Part shown: piece after piece, positions 1 to 8,232 of the stretch | How positions within the stretch are numbered: position 1 is the stretch's first letter | Layout: every line of letters starts with the position of its first letter | Assembly: GCA_947629035.1 (NCBI GenBank) | Contig: CANRCE010000004.1 | Span: 1-55,043, forward strand | Reading direction: 5' to 3' | Length of the DNA: 55,043 nt | Origin: an uncultured Bacilli bacterium | GTDB taxonomy: Bacteria; Bacillota_I; Bacilli_A; RF39; UBA660 | The notes under the pieces: model-generated | Seen by the model: the letters and a program-made list of their open reading frames with translations, nothing else | What the model was told of the DNA's origin: nothing | Database searches by the model: none | Position numbers and translations under genes: made by a program

Positions 1-197
1 TTTACATTATAAAATTTAATTATATTATAAATCTTATTTTTTAGGAGTTAAATCTCCACACTTATTCTACACTAACCTCTTCGGATTGTGATTTTTTTAT
101 AATATAATAGAGATGTTGAATTAAAAAATTTATATTTATTCTACTATTTTAAAAAAAATAATTACTATGATATTATAAAGTGACTAGAACAACAAAT

Positions 198-219
198 AAA
201 GCACCAATAAAGGTACTTT
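198..219 (-). terminator. Terminator of the YafQ-like toxin gene
   Basis: On the minus strand AAAGTACC and GGTGCTTT form an 8-bp stem (one G-U pair) with a 6-nt loop, overlapping the toxin stop codon and followed by a T-rich stretch. Positions 1-197 hold no gene that I can support. Confidence 0.6.
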
Positions 220-514
220 ACTTATTAAATAAATCACTATGACTTCCTGTATTCATTAATAAAAGTAATAGCATGTTATCATTATATTGATAAATTAACA
301 ACCAATCTGGTCTTATATGACATTCGTTACAGTTTCTATAATATTTATCATCAAGTAATTTGTGATTTTTATATTTAGAATCTAATTCCTCTTTAATCGC
401 TAACTTATTGATAACATCTTTTAATTCATCAATATTTTTTCCTTGTTTTAGAATTTTTTTTAAACTTTTTTTAAATTTTGTAGAATAAACCACTTGATAC
501 TTATAATTAATCAT
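218..514 (-). CDS. YafQ-family toxin (RelE/ParE superfamily endoribonuclease)
   Basis: Toxin of a type II toxin-antitoxin pair. YafQ proteins cut mRNA in the ribosome and are silenced by a DinJ/RelB-type antitoxin. The 98-aa length is typical. The C-terminal half carries the family signature: NECHIRPDWLLIYQY followed by LLLLLMNTGSHSDLF, with the conserved histidines and the terminal Asp-Leu-Phe. The start codon overlaps the end of the upstream antitoxin gene by 8 nt, which implies translational coupling in one operon. The Lys-rich N-terminal half is usual for RelE-like toxins. The family call is strong; activity has not been shown. Confidence 0.9.
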   Translation of the reverse strand: MINYKYQVVYSTKFKKSLKKILKQGKNIDELKDVINKLAIKEELDSKYKNHKLLDDKYYRNCNECHIRPDWLLIYQYNDNMLLLLLMNTGSHSDLFNK

Positions 515-794
515 CTGATAATAAACTCTCTTTCAAATCATTCCAATTATTATATCTAGGATATTTTTCAGGATTATTAATCATTTCGTTAACTTCTTCT
601 AATGCTTCTAACATATCCTTGCTTGGTTTAGGATTAACCACTTCAAAAGGTATACCATCCTTATTTATAAGTTGTTTAATTGCCATATTTACGTAAGTAC
701 TCATATTTAGACCTAATTTTTTAAGAATATTATTAGCAACTTCTTTGTCATAGGCATCAACTTGAACACTAATAGCACTTGTAAGACTTTCCAT
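507..794 (-). CDS. DinJ/RelB-family antitoxin
   Basis: Partner of the downstream YafQ-like toxin. The N-terminal half (SLTSAISVQVDAYDKEVANN and then LKKLGLNMSTYVNMAIKQ) is a ribbon-helix-helix DNA-binding domain as in RelB/DinJ, which usually represses its own operon. The acidic C-terminal tail, ending NNWNDLKESLLSDD, is the likely toxin-binding part. I place the start at the ATG at 794 (95 aa): an AGAGGTG ribosome-binding site lies about 8 nt upstream, whereas the in-frame TTG at 812 has none. This places the pair just past parE, where parC might be expected. Confidence 0.88.
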   Translation of the reverse strand: MESLTSAISVQVDAYDKEVANNILKKLGLNMSTYVNMAIKQLINKDGIPFEVVNPKPSKDMLEALEEVNEMINNPEKYPRYNNWNDLKESLLSDD

Positions 795-814
795 ATATAA
801 CACCTCTTTCAAAT

Positions 815-1239
815 TAATAATAGCACTAAAATATTATATTGTCAATAAAACAACTATGAAATATAATATATTAACTATTTATTTTATTATATGTTATATT
901 AGATAATTTATCCATAATAAAAATACTGGTTTACTGTTTTATAATAATTTTTTATTATGTTTTTTGATTAATTACCACTCTTCTTCACTTTCAAACCAAA
1001 CAGATTTACTTTCTAATTTCTTTATATCATTTTGCATTTTATTTGATTTTTTTTCATAATTATTTAATTTCATTTTAACAATTAAAATTTTCCTTTAATA
1101 TATCTTTATTTTTCTTCTTTAAATTAAATATTCTAGCAATTGATAACAACTTATGTTGTAATATAATTAATTTGTAATCAATAAATTTAGAAGTATATGA
1201 TTATATTTTATCTAATTACAAAAAAAGCTAGATATAAAT
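815..1239. other. Intergenic region between the antitoxin gene and parE
   Basis: Very AT-rich gap of about 425 nt. It contains one 33-codon minus-strand reading frame (listed separately, weak) and the parE terminator at its right end. I see no RNA gene or repeat. Conceivably it is a decayed gene remnant. Confidence 0.5.
972..1073 (-). CDS. Possible 33-aa peptide or gene remnant
   Basis: ATG to TAA reading frame encoding a short charged peptide starting MKLNNYEKKSNKMQ and ending VWFESEEEW. The only AGGA-like stretch lies about 18 nt upstream of the ATG, so it is not a good ribosome-binding site. The sequence reads like a plausible protein C-terminus (coiled, charged, Trp near the end), so a leftover of a longer gene is as likely as a real small gene. 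Not recognised. Confidence 0.2.
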   Translation of the reverse strand: MKLNNYEKKSNKMQNDIKKLESKSVWFESEEEW

Positions 1240-1244
1240 CTAAC
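1219..1244 (-). terminator. Terminator of parE
   Basis: On the minus strand GTTAGAT/ATCTAGC pair (one G-U) around a TTAT loop and run into CTTTTTTT. The hairpin overlaps the TAG stop of parE. Confidence 0.6.
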
Positions 1245-3156
1245 TTATATTGTAATTATCTTCTAAAGAAAATTCAACATTTTCTTCAATCCAAAGTTTT
1301 CTTGGTTCAACAGCATCCCCCATTAAAACATTTACTCTTTTTTCTGCTAAAGCAACATCACTTATATTAACCTTAACTAAACTTCGACTAGCAGGATCCA
1401 TTGTTGTTTCCCATAATTGTTCAGGATTCATTTCTCCTAATCCTTTATATCGTTGAACTTTATAATTAGTTTTTTCACTAGTATATTCTTTTAATTCTTC
1501 ATTAGACCATATATATTTATCTTTATTGACTGTCGTTACTTTATATAATGGTGGCATAGCTATATATAACATACCATTTTCAATTAAAGGCTTCATATAA
1601 CGATAAAAGAAAGTCAAAAGCAAACATTGAATATGAGCTCCATCATCATCAGCATCTGTCATAATGATAACCTTACCATAATGACTATCTTTTACTGTAA
1701 AGTCACTTCCTATTCCTGCTCCAATAGTATGAATTAAAGTATTTATCTCTTCATTTTTTAAAATATCTTCTAATCTTGATTTTTCAGTATTAATTACTTT
1801 ACCTCGAAGTGGTAAAATAGCTTGCGTTCTTCGATCTCTTCCCTGTTTAGCACTACCTCCAGCACTTTCTCCTTCGACAATAAATAATTCTTTTTCTTCA
1901 GATTTTTTACTTTGAGCAGGCGTCAATTTACCACTTAAAATTTTTTCTATTTTCTTACTATCTTTACCCTTTCTTGTTTCCTCTCTTGCTTTTCTTGCTG
2001 CTTCACGGGCTTCTTTCCCTTTTAAAGCTTTAGATATAATTTTTGTAGCTATATTCTTGTTTTCTTCTAAAAAGAATTTTAATTTTTCCGTTGTTATAGA
2101 TTCGACAATACTTCTTGCAATGGGAGTTCCTAATTTAGCTTTAGTCTGTCCTTCAAATTGAAGTATATTTTCAGGTATTTGAACACTAATAATCGCAGTT
2201 AATCCTTCTCTAACATCAGATCCCTCAAAACTTTTATCTTTGCTTTTAAAATATGAATTTTCTTTAGCATAATCATTTAACACTTTCGTAATAGCGCTTT
2301 TAAATCCTACCTCATGACTACCACCATCAGTTGTTTTAACATTATTAACAAAAGATACAATATTCTCTGCATAACTATCAGTATATTGTAATGCCACAGC
2401 TACATTAACCTTATCTTTTGTGGCTTCAAAGCATAAAACATCATGAAGTGGTTCTTTTTCTTCATTTAAATATTCGCAAAATGAACGAAGACCATTTTCA
2501 TATAAATATTTCTCACTACGTCCTTCAATTTCATCAATTATTTCGATTGTAAGTCCATTTATTAAAAAAGCACATTCCTGCATTCGCTCACAAATAGTTG
2601 AAAAACTAAAATTAGTATAAGAGAAAATCGTAGGATCAGGTTTAAACTTTACTGTTGTACCTGTTTTATTCGAAACTCCAATTTTCTTTAAAGGAATAGT
2701 TACCTTACCACCATTTTCAAACTTAATATAATACTCTCCACCATCTCTTCTTGTTACTACTTCTAAAACACTACTTAAGGCATTTACAACTGAAGCTCCA
2801 ACACCATGTAGTCCTCCAGATACTTTATATCCCCCTTCAGAAAATTTACCACCTGCATGAAGAACAGTATAAATAACTTCAGCCGTACTTTTTCCTGATT
2901 CATGCATTCCTACAGGAATACCTCTTCCCTTATCAGTAACACTGACCGATCCATCTTTATGAAGAACAATTTTTAAATGATTACCATAACCATTTAAAGC
3001 TTCATCAATTGAATTATCTACAATTTCCCATACCAGATGATGTAATCCCCTCTTATCAGTAGAGCCAATATACATACCAGGTCTTTTTCTTACTGCCTCT
3101 AATCCTTCCAAAATTTTTATCGAACTATCATCATACTTATTTTCAGCTGATTTCAT
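1240..3156 (-). CDS. parE: DNA topoisomerase IV subunit B
   Basis: ATPase and Toprim subunit of a type IIA topoisomerase that decatenates chromosomes with ParC. Domains: GHKL ATPase (DNSIDEALNG near 47-56, GRGIP near 77, GGLHGVGASVVNAL near 114-127), transducer, and Toprim (428-434, then D501, D503, D505 in TDADDDGAH). ParE rather than GyrB is supported by GKLTPAQSKK, FENGGK, RGKVINTEK and the C-terminus VEPRKLWIEENVEF, all close to Bacillus ParE; the 638-aa length also fits. The first Toprim motif reads EGESAGG instead of the usual EGDSAGG; the catalytic Glu is kept. No parC follows, which is unlike Bacillus. Confidence 0.9.
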   Translation of the reverse strand: MKSAENKYDDSSIKILEGLEAVRKRPGMYIGSTDKRGLHHLVWEIVDNSIDEALNGYGNHLKIVLHKDGSVSVTDKGRGIPVGMHESGKSTAEVIYTVLHAGGKFSEGGYKVSGGLHGVGASVVNALSSVLEVVTRRDGGEYYIKFENGGKVTIPLKKIGVSNKTGTTVKFKPDPTIFSYTNFSFSTICERMQECAFLINGLTIEIIDEIEGRSEKYLYENGLRSFCEYLNEEKEPLHDVLCFEATKDKVNVAVALQYTDSYAENIVSFVNNVKTTDGGSHEVGFKSAITKVLNDYAKENSYFKSKDKSFEGSDVREGLTAIISVQIPENILQFEGQTKAKLGTPIARSIVESITTEKLKFFLEENKNIATKIISKALKGKEAREAARKAREETRKGKDSKKIEKILSGKLTPAQSKKSEEKELFIVEGESAGGSAKQGRDRRTQAILPLRGKVINTEKSRLEDILKNEEINTLIHTIGAGIGSDFTVKDSHYGKVIIMTDADDDGAHIQCLLLTFFYRYMKPLIENGMLYIAMPPLYKVTTVNKDKYIWSNEELKEYTSEKTNYKVQRYKGLGEMNPEQLWETTMDPASRSLVKVNISDVALAEKRVNVLMGDAVEPRKLWIEENVEFSLEDNYNIS

Positions 3157-3340
3157 TTTATCACATTCCTATTCATTAGTTAATTATATCAAAAATTGGG
3201 CTTATAAGCAATAATTTGTCATCTTTTTGACAATTAAAAATTAAGCTATATTTCTCTATATTGGTTATAAAATATTCAAAATGTATCCTTTTTGGTTACA
3301 TACATAACTACTTTTTTATGTTAAAATATAATTTGAGAGG

Positions 3341-3373
3341 AAAAAACACATATTATAAATTTAATATGTGTTT
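3341..3373 (-). terminator. Terminator of the XRE-family gene
   Basis: A 12-bp perfect inverted repeat (arms 3344-3355 and 3362-3373, AAACACATATTA with its complement) lies just past the stop of the minus-strand gene and ends in TTTTTT on that strand. Confidence 0.75.
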
Positions 3374-3380
3374 GAAAGAC

Positions 3381-3623
3381 TCATTTAGTAAGCCTATATT
3401 CTAGTATATCATCAATATGGCACTCTAAAACATAACACATTTTGGCAAGTACATCACTATCATATCTTGTCAGAGGTTCATTATTATAATAATCTTTAAT
3501 TGTGCTATATTTTAAGTCTGTAAGCTTACTCATTTGGTAAATTGTAAGATTGTTTTTATCCATTTGATCTTTTAATTTAATAATAATTTTACCATAGTCT
3601 TTTAATTGAGCAATTCCTCTCAT
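3381..3623 (-). CDS. Small XRE-family (Cro/CI-type) transcriptional regulator
   Basis: An 80-aa protein that is essentially one helix-turn-helix domain. The segment NNLTIYQMSKLTDLKYSTIK fits the two helices of a Cro/CI HTH, followed by VLAKMCYVLECHIDDILEYR, the usual last helices of short Firmicute XRE regulators. A GGAGG ribosome-binding site precedes the ATG, with a somewhat long gap of about 12 nt. It is divergent from the orphan gene at 3731, so the shared gap of about 100 nt is the natural place for an operator. Target unknown. Confidence 0.85.
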   Translation of the reverse strand: MRGIAQLKDYGKIIIKLKDQMDKNNLTIYQMSKLTDLKYSTIKDYYNNEPLTRYDSDVLAKMCYVLECHIDDILEYRLTK

Positions 3624-3730
3624 TTTATTGATGTTACCTCCTTATAAAATATTGTAACATGAATAAAACCTCAAAAATATACCTTTACAAAGGAACTATT
3701 ATAATGTATGATATTAATAGGAGGGCGCAT

Positions 3731-3949
3731 ATGGAAATAGATATCGAAAGTTTATGTCAAGATATTATCAACTATGATAATAAAAAAAACAAGAATTGGA
3801 ATGAAGTATTTTATGAAATCAGTAATAACTATATTGATACTAAAAATGTTGATTTAACCAATAAAGTCCTAATTAAAGTAGTATCACAAATTACAAAGAT
3901 GGGATACGATATTCTAGATTTACCTTTTCATTTAAAAAAATATAAATAA
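3731..3949 (+). CDS. Uncharacterised 72-aa protein
   Basis: Not recognised. I use the ATG at 3731 because a near-perfect ribosome-binding site, AGGAGGG, sits 5 nt upstream (3719-3725). The upstream in-frame ATGs at 3659 and 3704 are less well supported, although AAAGGA precedes 3704. The protein is soluble and predicted helical, rich in Asn, Lys, Asp and Ile, with no membrane segment, cysteine or known motif. Its stop abuts the stop of sigE on the other strand, and it is divergent from the XRE regulator, a typical regulator-target layout. It sits where B. subtilis has sigG, but has no similarity to a sigma factor. Confidence 0.7.
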   Translation: MEIDIESLCQDIINYDNKKNKNWNEVFYEISNNYIDTKNVDLTNKVLIKVVSQITKMGYDILDLPFHLKKYK

Positions 3950-4630
3950 TTAGATTTTAATAATCGAAGAAAGTCGTTTTATGACTTTTTTTTCTATTCT
4001 CGAAATATAAGATTGAGATATTCCTAAAAGTTCAGCAACCTCTTTTTGAGTAAGTTCTTCCTTACCATTTAATCCATAACGTAATTCTATTATTTCTTTA
4101 TCTCTTGGATTTAATTTTGCTACTTCTTGATATAAAAGATTACGATCTAACTGTTCATCAAGATTTTTAGTTACTAAATTAGCATCTGTCCCCAATACAT
4201 CTTCAAGATGAAGTTCATTACCATCACTATCAAAACTCAAACTATCATCTAGAGAAATTTCCGTTCTTTTTTTCTTTGTCTTTCTTAAATACATAAGTAT
4301 TTCATTATCAATACATCTTGATGCATATGTTGCAAGTTTAATATTCTTATCTAATTTATAAGTATTTACTCCTTTAATTAAACCAATAGTGCCAATTGAT
4401 ACTAAATCTTCCAAATCAATATTGGTATTTTCATATTTTTTAGCAAGAAATACAACTAATCTTAAATTATGTTCAATTAATTTATTTCTTGCCTTGGTAT
4501 TTCCTTCCATTGATTTTTTTACATATTCATATTCTTCTTCTTTACTTAAAGGTTCTGGTAAAATATCACTACTACCTACATAGAATACATAATTTAACTT
4601 TGCTAATAACTTTAATAACAATTTTAACAT
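3950..4630 (-). CDS. sigE: RNA polymerase sporulation sigma factor SigE (pro-form)
   Basis: Early mother-cell sigma factor. It has region 2 (NLRLVVFLAKKYENTNIDLE, then SIGTIGLIKGVNTY and KLATYASRCIDNEILMYLRK) and region 4 (LTQKEVAELLGISQSYISRI). The N-terminus MLKLLLKLLAKLNYVFYVGS is an amphipathic pro-sequence like that removed from B. subtilis pro-SigE, and LPEPLSKEEE follows as in the Bacillus protein. I choose the ATG at 4630 (226 aa), with AAGGAG 8 nt upstream, over the ATG at 4648 that overlaps the spoIIGA stop as ATGA. The gene follows spoIIGA, its processing protease, as in Bacillus, but no sigG follows. Confidence 0.95.
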   Translation of the reverse strand: MLKLLLKLLAKLNYVFYVGSSDILPEPLSKEEEYEYVKKSMEGNTKARNKLIEHNLRLVVFLAKKYENTNIDLEDLVSIGTIGLIKGVNTYKLDKNIKLATYASRCIDNEILMYLRKTKKKRTEISLDDSLSFDSDGNELHLEDVLGTDANLVTKNLDEQLDRNLLYQEVAKLNPRDKEIIELRYGLNGKEELTQKEVAELLGISQSYISRIEKKVIKRLSSIIKI

Positions 4631-4644
4631 ACCTCTTTCTCCTT

Positions 4645-5418
4645 TCATATTAAATCCTTATGTAATATACAATCAACACCATCGATATTTATTTTATTCT
4701 CTAAAGTAGCTATTAAAACATTAGTAATAGTTCTATTTTCAACTACTATTTTATCAGGCTTATAGCATTTTAATAAACCATGAGAGGATACATCATGGTA
4801 GGGAGTCATTATAAATTTCTTATTTTTTAAATTAAAAAGATGAGGATTTACTAAAATAATAGGCCTTTTTAAATAAGGATCATATAAATTATTTCCCGTA
4901 TCTAAATATGCTGTTAAATTCTTTTTTTCATTATTTATATATATGCTAATTTCGTAGTAATTAGAATAATGTTGTTTTATTTTTCTATTACTTTTTAAAT
5001 AAAAATAAAGAATTAAAGGTGATATTAATAATATAATAATAAAATTTAAGGATAAACCATTATTATAAAAAATTAATCCATTATTTTTATAAGCAAATTC
5101 TATTTTTAAAAAATAAAGAAAACCTCCATAGATAATACTTATAAGATATAAATATAATATATTATTTAAAGTATATCTTATACCTTTATAACCAAATACT
5201 ATTAACACCATAATTATAGCTATAATTATTTTAAAGAAAAATAGCAGTAATGTCGTTGTTTTTATAAATAAAAATAATAAACTAATACTACCAAAAATTG
5301 CTCCCAAAATAAGTCTTTTTATTTTTACTCTTCTTTTTAAGACAATTGTAGTGGTAATAAGAAGCAATAAATCAATTAAAAAATTAAGAATAAATACCAA
5401 ATCAAGATATACTGTCAT
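4645..5418 (-). CDS. spoIIGA: Sporulation sigma-E factor processing peptidase SpoIIGA
   Basis: Membrane-embedded aspartic protease that cleaves pro-SigE to active SigE in the mother cell after a forespore signal. The N-terminal part of about 145 residues has five or so hydrophobic segments; the C-terminal cytoplasmic domain carries the family motif YLDTGNNLYDP, with catalytic Asp173. The 257-aa length is slightly below the Bacillus protein. It lies immediately upstream of sigE. GAGGT precedes the ATG. The preceding gene divIB has its own terminator, so spoIIGA-sigE is probably transcribed separately. Confidence 0.93.
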   Translation of the reverse strand: MTVYLDLVFILNFLIDLLLLITTTIVLKRRVKIKRLILGAIFGSISLLFLFIKTTTLLLFFFKIIIAIIMVLIVFGYKGIRYTLNNILYLYLISIIYGGFLYFLKIEFAYKNNGLIFYNNGLSLNFIIILLISPLILYFYLKSNRKIKQHYSNYYEISIYINNEKKNLTAYLDTGNNLYDPYLKRPIILVNPHLFNLKNKKFIMTPYHDVSSHGLLKCYKPDKIVVENRTITNVLIATLENKINIDGVDCILHKDLI

Positions 5419-5440
5419 TTACCTCACCTTTATTATTATA

Positions 5441-5472
5441 AAAAAAAGATGATCAATATTTTGTCATCTTTT
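5441..5472 (-). terminator. Terminator between divIB and spoIIGA
   Basis: Stem AAAAGATGA/TCATCTTTT (5444-5452 with 5464-5472), 11-nt loop, followed on the minus strand by TTT. It separates divIB from the sporulation pair. Confidence 0.7.
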
Positions 5473-5480
5473 GTCTTAAA

Positions 5481-6170
5481 CTAATCTTTTAATTCAATAT
5501 AATCACCAGAGTCAAGATATATTATACCCTTATGTCCTTCCATTTCCTGATAGATACTATTATAACTATTTAACTTGGTAATTTTACTTAAAGTTATATA
5601 AACATAATTTCCATCTTTCATATAAAGTAAAAATCTAGAATCATCTACTTCATTTGGATCATATTGAATTTCTGATATTTGAGCTAAAACATCATAATCT
5701 ACTTCACTAAATTTACTTATAAATTTATCATATACTAAAGTTGGATAATTAATTAAAGTAGGAATATCAGTAAGATAATGAATGTTATCTAATTGTTTTC
5801 CACTTGTCAAAATTAATTTATCATTATAAAGACATAAAGGTTTATATTCTGTTATTTCTAAATAAATTTTACTAAAATTTCTTTTTTTTACTTTTACTTG
5901 TTTTATATAATCATTTTTTTCTAAAATATTTTTAATTTTTTTTGAAGAAGTAAGTAAATACTTGGGATATGTATCCAATGAAGATATCGATAATATCTCT
6001 TTATCAGATAAAATATCATTTCCTATTACATAAACATTTTTAATAGGAAGATTTTTTATCCAAATAAATCCTAAAATAAGTAAAACTAAAATTATAGCAA
6101 AAATAATAATATTTTTAATTTTAAGTTTTCTCTTTTTTACTTTTACTTTAATTTTAGTCTTTTCTTTCAT
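5481..6170 (-). CDS. divIB: Cell division protein DivIB/FtsQ
   Basis: Bitopic divisome protein that forms a complex with FtsL and DivIC and helps to control septal peptidoglycan synthesis. It has a basic cytoplasmic tail (MKEKTKIKVKVKKRKLKIKN), one membrane helix (about 20-40), a POTRA domain (PIKNVYVIGNDILSDKEI onward) and the FtsQ beta domain. The start is put at the ATG at 6170 (229 aa); an AAAAGGTGAT ribosome-binding site precedes it and itself contains an in-frame GTG that could mislead. It overlaps or abuts murB and follows murG-murB as in B. subtilis. Confidence 0.88.
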   Translation of the reverse strand: MKEKTKIKVKVKKRKLKIKNIIIFAIILVLLILGFIWIKNLPIKNVYVIGNDILSDKEILSISSLDTYPKYLLTSSKKIKNILEKNDYIKQVKVKKRNFSKIYLEITEYKPLCLYNDKLILTSGKQLDNIHYLTDIPTLINYPTLVYDKFISKFSEVDYDVLAQISEIQYDPNEVDDSRFLLYMKDGNYVYITLSKITKLNSYNSIYQEMEGHKGIIYLDSGDYIELKD

Positions 6171-6175
6171 CTTTA

Positions 6176-7057
6176 TCACCTTTTTATTTCTTGTTCTAGA
6201 ATTAAATCAATATTATATTTTTCTTTGACTTTACTTTGAATATAAGTTATTAAATTTATAATATCTTCTCCAGTAGCATTTCCTTTATTAATAATAAAAT
6301 TTGCATGTTTTTCTGATACACAAGCATCATTTATATTGTAACCTTTTAATCCTAAATCTTCAATTAAAGCCCCTGCAAAAAGTTCATTAGGATTACGAAA
6401 AACGCTACCTGCTGAAGGCATATTTAAAGGTTGAGTTTCCATTCTTCGTTTAGCTCTATTTTCCATTAAACTAAATATCTTATTTTTATCATCTTTTTGT
6501 AATTTTAAAGTAGCCTCTAGACATATATACTCTCTTTTTTCTTTAAATAAACTACTACGATAAGAAAAATTCAATTCATCCTTTGTCAAAGTTTTTATTT
6601 GAAAATTATCATCGATAATTTTAACACTTTCGACAATCGAAGACATATCTTGTTTATATGCTCCAGCATTCATCGCAACGGAAGCTCCAACTTGACCTGG
6701 TATACCTCCTGCAAATTCTAAACCAGATAAACCCAAAGTTGCAACTTCTCTTGCTAATTTCATTAAAGAATAACCTGCTTCAACAACGATAGTATCATTA
6801 TTAATAGAAATATGATTTAGATTATCTAATTTAATTACAATATCATAATTATTTTTAGCTAAAATGATATTACTCCCAGCACCTAAAATAATATATTTTA
6901 AGTTATTTTTTTTTAAATATTTTAAAAGATCTAATAATTCTTGACTATCTTTAGGAAAAATCAAATAATTTGCTAAACTTTCTATTTTATAAGTATTATA
7001 TTTTTTTAAATTTGCCTTCTTTTGGTATTGATATTTTTTTATAAAATCCTCTATCAT
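6176..7057 (-). CDS. murB: UDP-N-acetylenolpyruvoylglucosamine reductase
   Basis: FAD enzyme that reduces UDP-GlcNAc-enolpyruvate with NADPH to UDP-MurNAc in peptidoglycan precursor synthesis. Seen: the FAD-binding GAGSN loop (59-63), GGIPGQVGASVAMNAGAY (117-134), SYRSS (165-169), the catalytic Ser in PSAGSVFRNP (214-223) and the terminal Glu289 in LILEQEIKR. The length of 293 aa is typical of the Gram-positive type. It overlaps murG by 4 nt (ATGA), so coupled translation is likely; there is no strong ribosome-binding site of its own. Confidence 0.96.
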   Translation of the reverse strand: MIEDFIKKYQYQKKANLKKYNTYKIESLANYLIFPKDSQELLDLLKYLKKNNLKYIILGAGSNIILAKNNYDIVIKLDNLNHISINNDTIVVEAGYSLMKLAREVATLGLSGLEFAGGIPGQVGASVAMNAGAYKQDMSSIVESVKIIDDNFQIKTLTKDELNFSYRSSLFKEKREYICLEATLKLQKDDKNKIFSLMENRAKRRMETQPLNMPSAGSVFRNPNELFAGALIEDLGLKGYNINDACVSEKHANFIINKGNATGEDIINLITYIQSKVKEKYNIDLILEQEIKR

Positions 7058-8133
7058 TTATCAATCATTTCTTTCAATACATTATAAATACGAGTAGAAC
7101 TATCTTTTATACCTAAAGCCTGTAAATTAGTTTTAATTTCTTTTAACTTTTTGTCATCTTTTAGAGTATTATCAATTAAACTAATCAAATTTTCTTTATT
7201 TAGATTTTCTTCCTCTAAAATAATTCCTGCCTTTTTAGATACTAGACTAATAGCATTTTTATATTGATGATTGTTAGGTACATAAGGACTTGGAATAAAA
7301 ATTGAAGGTATTCCTAATACAGTTACTTCTGCAATAGTAGACGCTCCTGCTCTAGTTACCATGAGTGAAGCATTTTTCATAAGTCTTGGCATATCATAGA
7401 TAAAAGGATATATTTTTACATTTTTAGGTACTTTTTGATTTTTTATTTTTTCATAATATTTATTTCCCGTTACAAAAACAACTTCATAATCTTTATCTTT
7501 AAAGGCATCAATAAAAGAAAATATTTTATTATTAACACTACTACTTCCCTGTGAACCCATTACAATTAAAACAAGTTTCTTATCTTCTGTTAAATTAAAT
7601 TCCTTTTTAGAAGCTTTTTTAATAGTTAAAGCTTTCTCACTACAAGGATTTCCCGTTAAAACAACCTTATCTTGAGGAAACATATTTCTAGTATCTTCAA
7701 AAGATATTGCTATTTTTGAAGCATAATGGCTTAAATAACGATTAGATAAACCTACAATAGAATTTTGCTCATGAATAAGTGTCTTTTTCCCCAATTTTTT
7801 ACCAGCCCAAATAACTGGTGCCGTAACATATCCACCACAGCCAATTACAACATCAGGATTAAATTCTTTTATTATTTTCTTACATTTCTTTCTTGCTTGT
7901 AAAAAGTTTTTTAAAGTTGTAAAATTCTTTAATAATTTTTTACGATTAAAGCCTGTAACATGAATAGCTTCATAGTGAATTCCAAATTCTGGTATTAAAT
8001 CTTTTTCCATTCGATTATCTGTTCCAATATAAACAAAAGAGCTATCTTTTTCCTTTTCCTTTATCGTTTTTATGATAGCTAAAGCCGGATAGATATGTCC
8101 ACCTGTTCCTCCTGCTGAAATAACTACTTTCAT
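7054..8133 (-). CDS. murG: MurG, undecaprenyl-PP-MurNAc-pentapeptide GlcNAc transferase
   Basis: Membrane-associated GT28 glycosyltransferase that converts lipid I to lipid II. Two Rossmann domains: the N-terminal domain with GGTGGHIYPALA (8-19) and HEQNSIVG, the C-terminal domain with VMGSQGSSSVN and the UDP-GlcNAc-binding RAGASTIAEVTVLGIPSIFI. The length of 359 aa is normal. First gene of the murG-murB-divIB run; the gap of about 100 nt to the prepilin peptidase gene upstream should contain its promoter. Confidence 0.96.
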   Translation of the reverse strand: MKVVISAGGTGGHIYPALAIIKTIKEKEKDSSFVYIGTDNRMEKDLIPEFGIHYEAIHVTGFNRKKLLKNFTTLKNFLQARKKCKKIIKEFNPDVVIGCGGYVTAPVIWAGKKLGKKTLIHEQNSIVGLSNRYLSHYASKIAISFEDTRNMFPQDKVVLTGNPCSEKALTIKKASKKEFNLTEDKKLVLIVMGSQGSSSVNNKIFSFIDAFKDKDYEVVFVTGNKYYEKIKNQKVPKNVKIYPFIYDMPRLMKNASLMVTRAGASTIAEVTVLGIPSIFIPSPYVPNNHQYKNAISLVSKKAGIILEEENLNKENLISLIDNTLKDDKKLKEIKTNLQALGIKDSSTRIYNVLKEMIDK

Positions 8134-8232
8134 GTTATTAACCTCCCTTAATTAAGTTACTTAAATTATAACATATTTTTATTTAAAAAGTTATAAATCT
8201 ATTTAATTATACGAAATATTTAATAACATATG

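Noticed and set aside
1240-3156. Naming the topoisomerase gene gyrB
   Set aside because: GKLTPAQS, RGKVINTEK and the VEPRKxWIE end fit ParE; the protein has no GyrB-specific features that I could find, and gyrA is not adjacent.
4389-4583. Plus-strand open frame of 64 codons antisense to sigE
   Set aside because: Lies wholly inside a conserved gene, no ribosome-binding site, and amino-acid composition is unlike a protein; a shadow frame.
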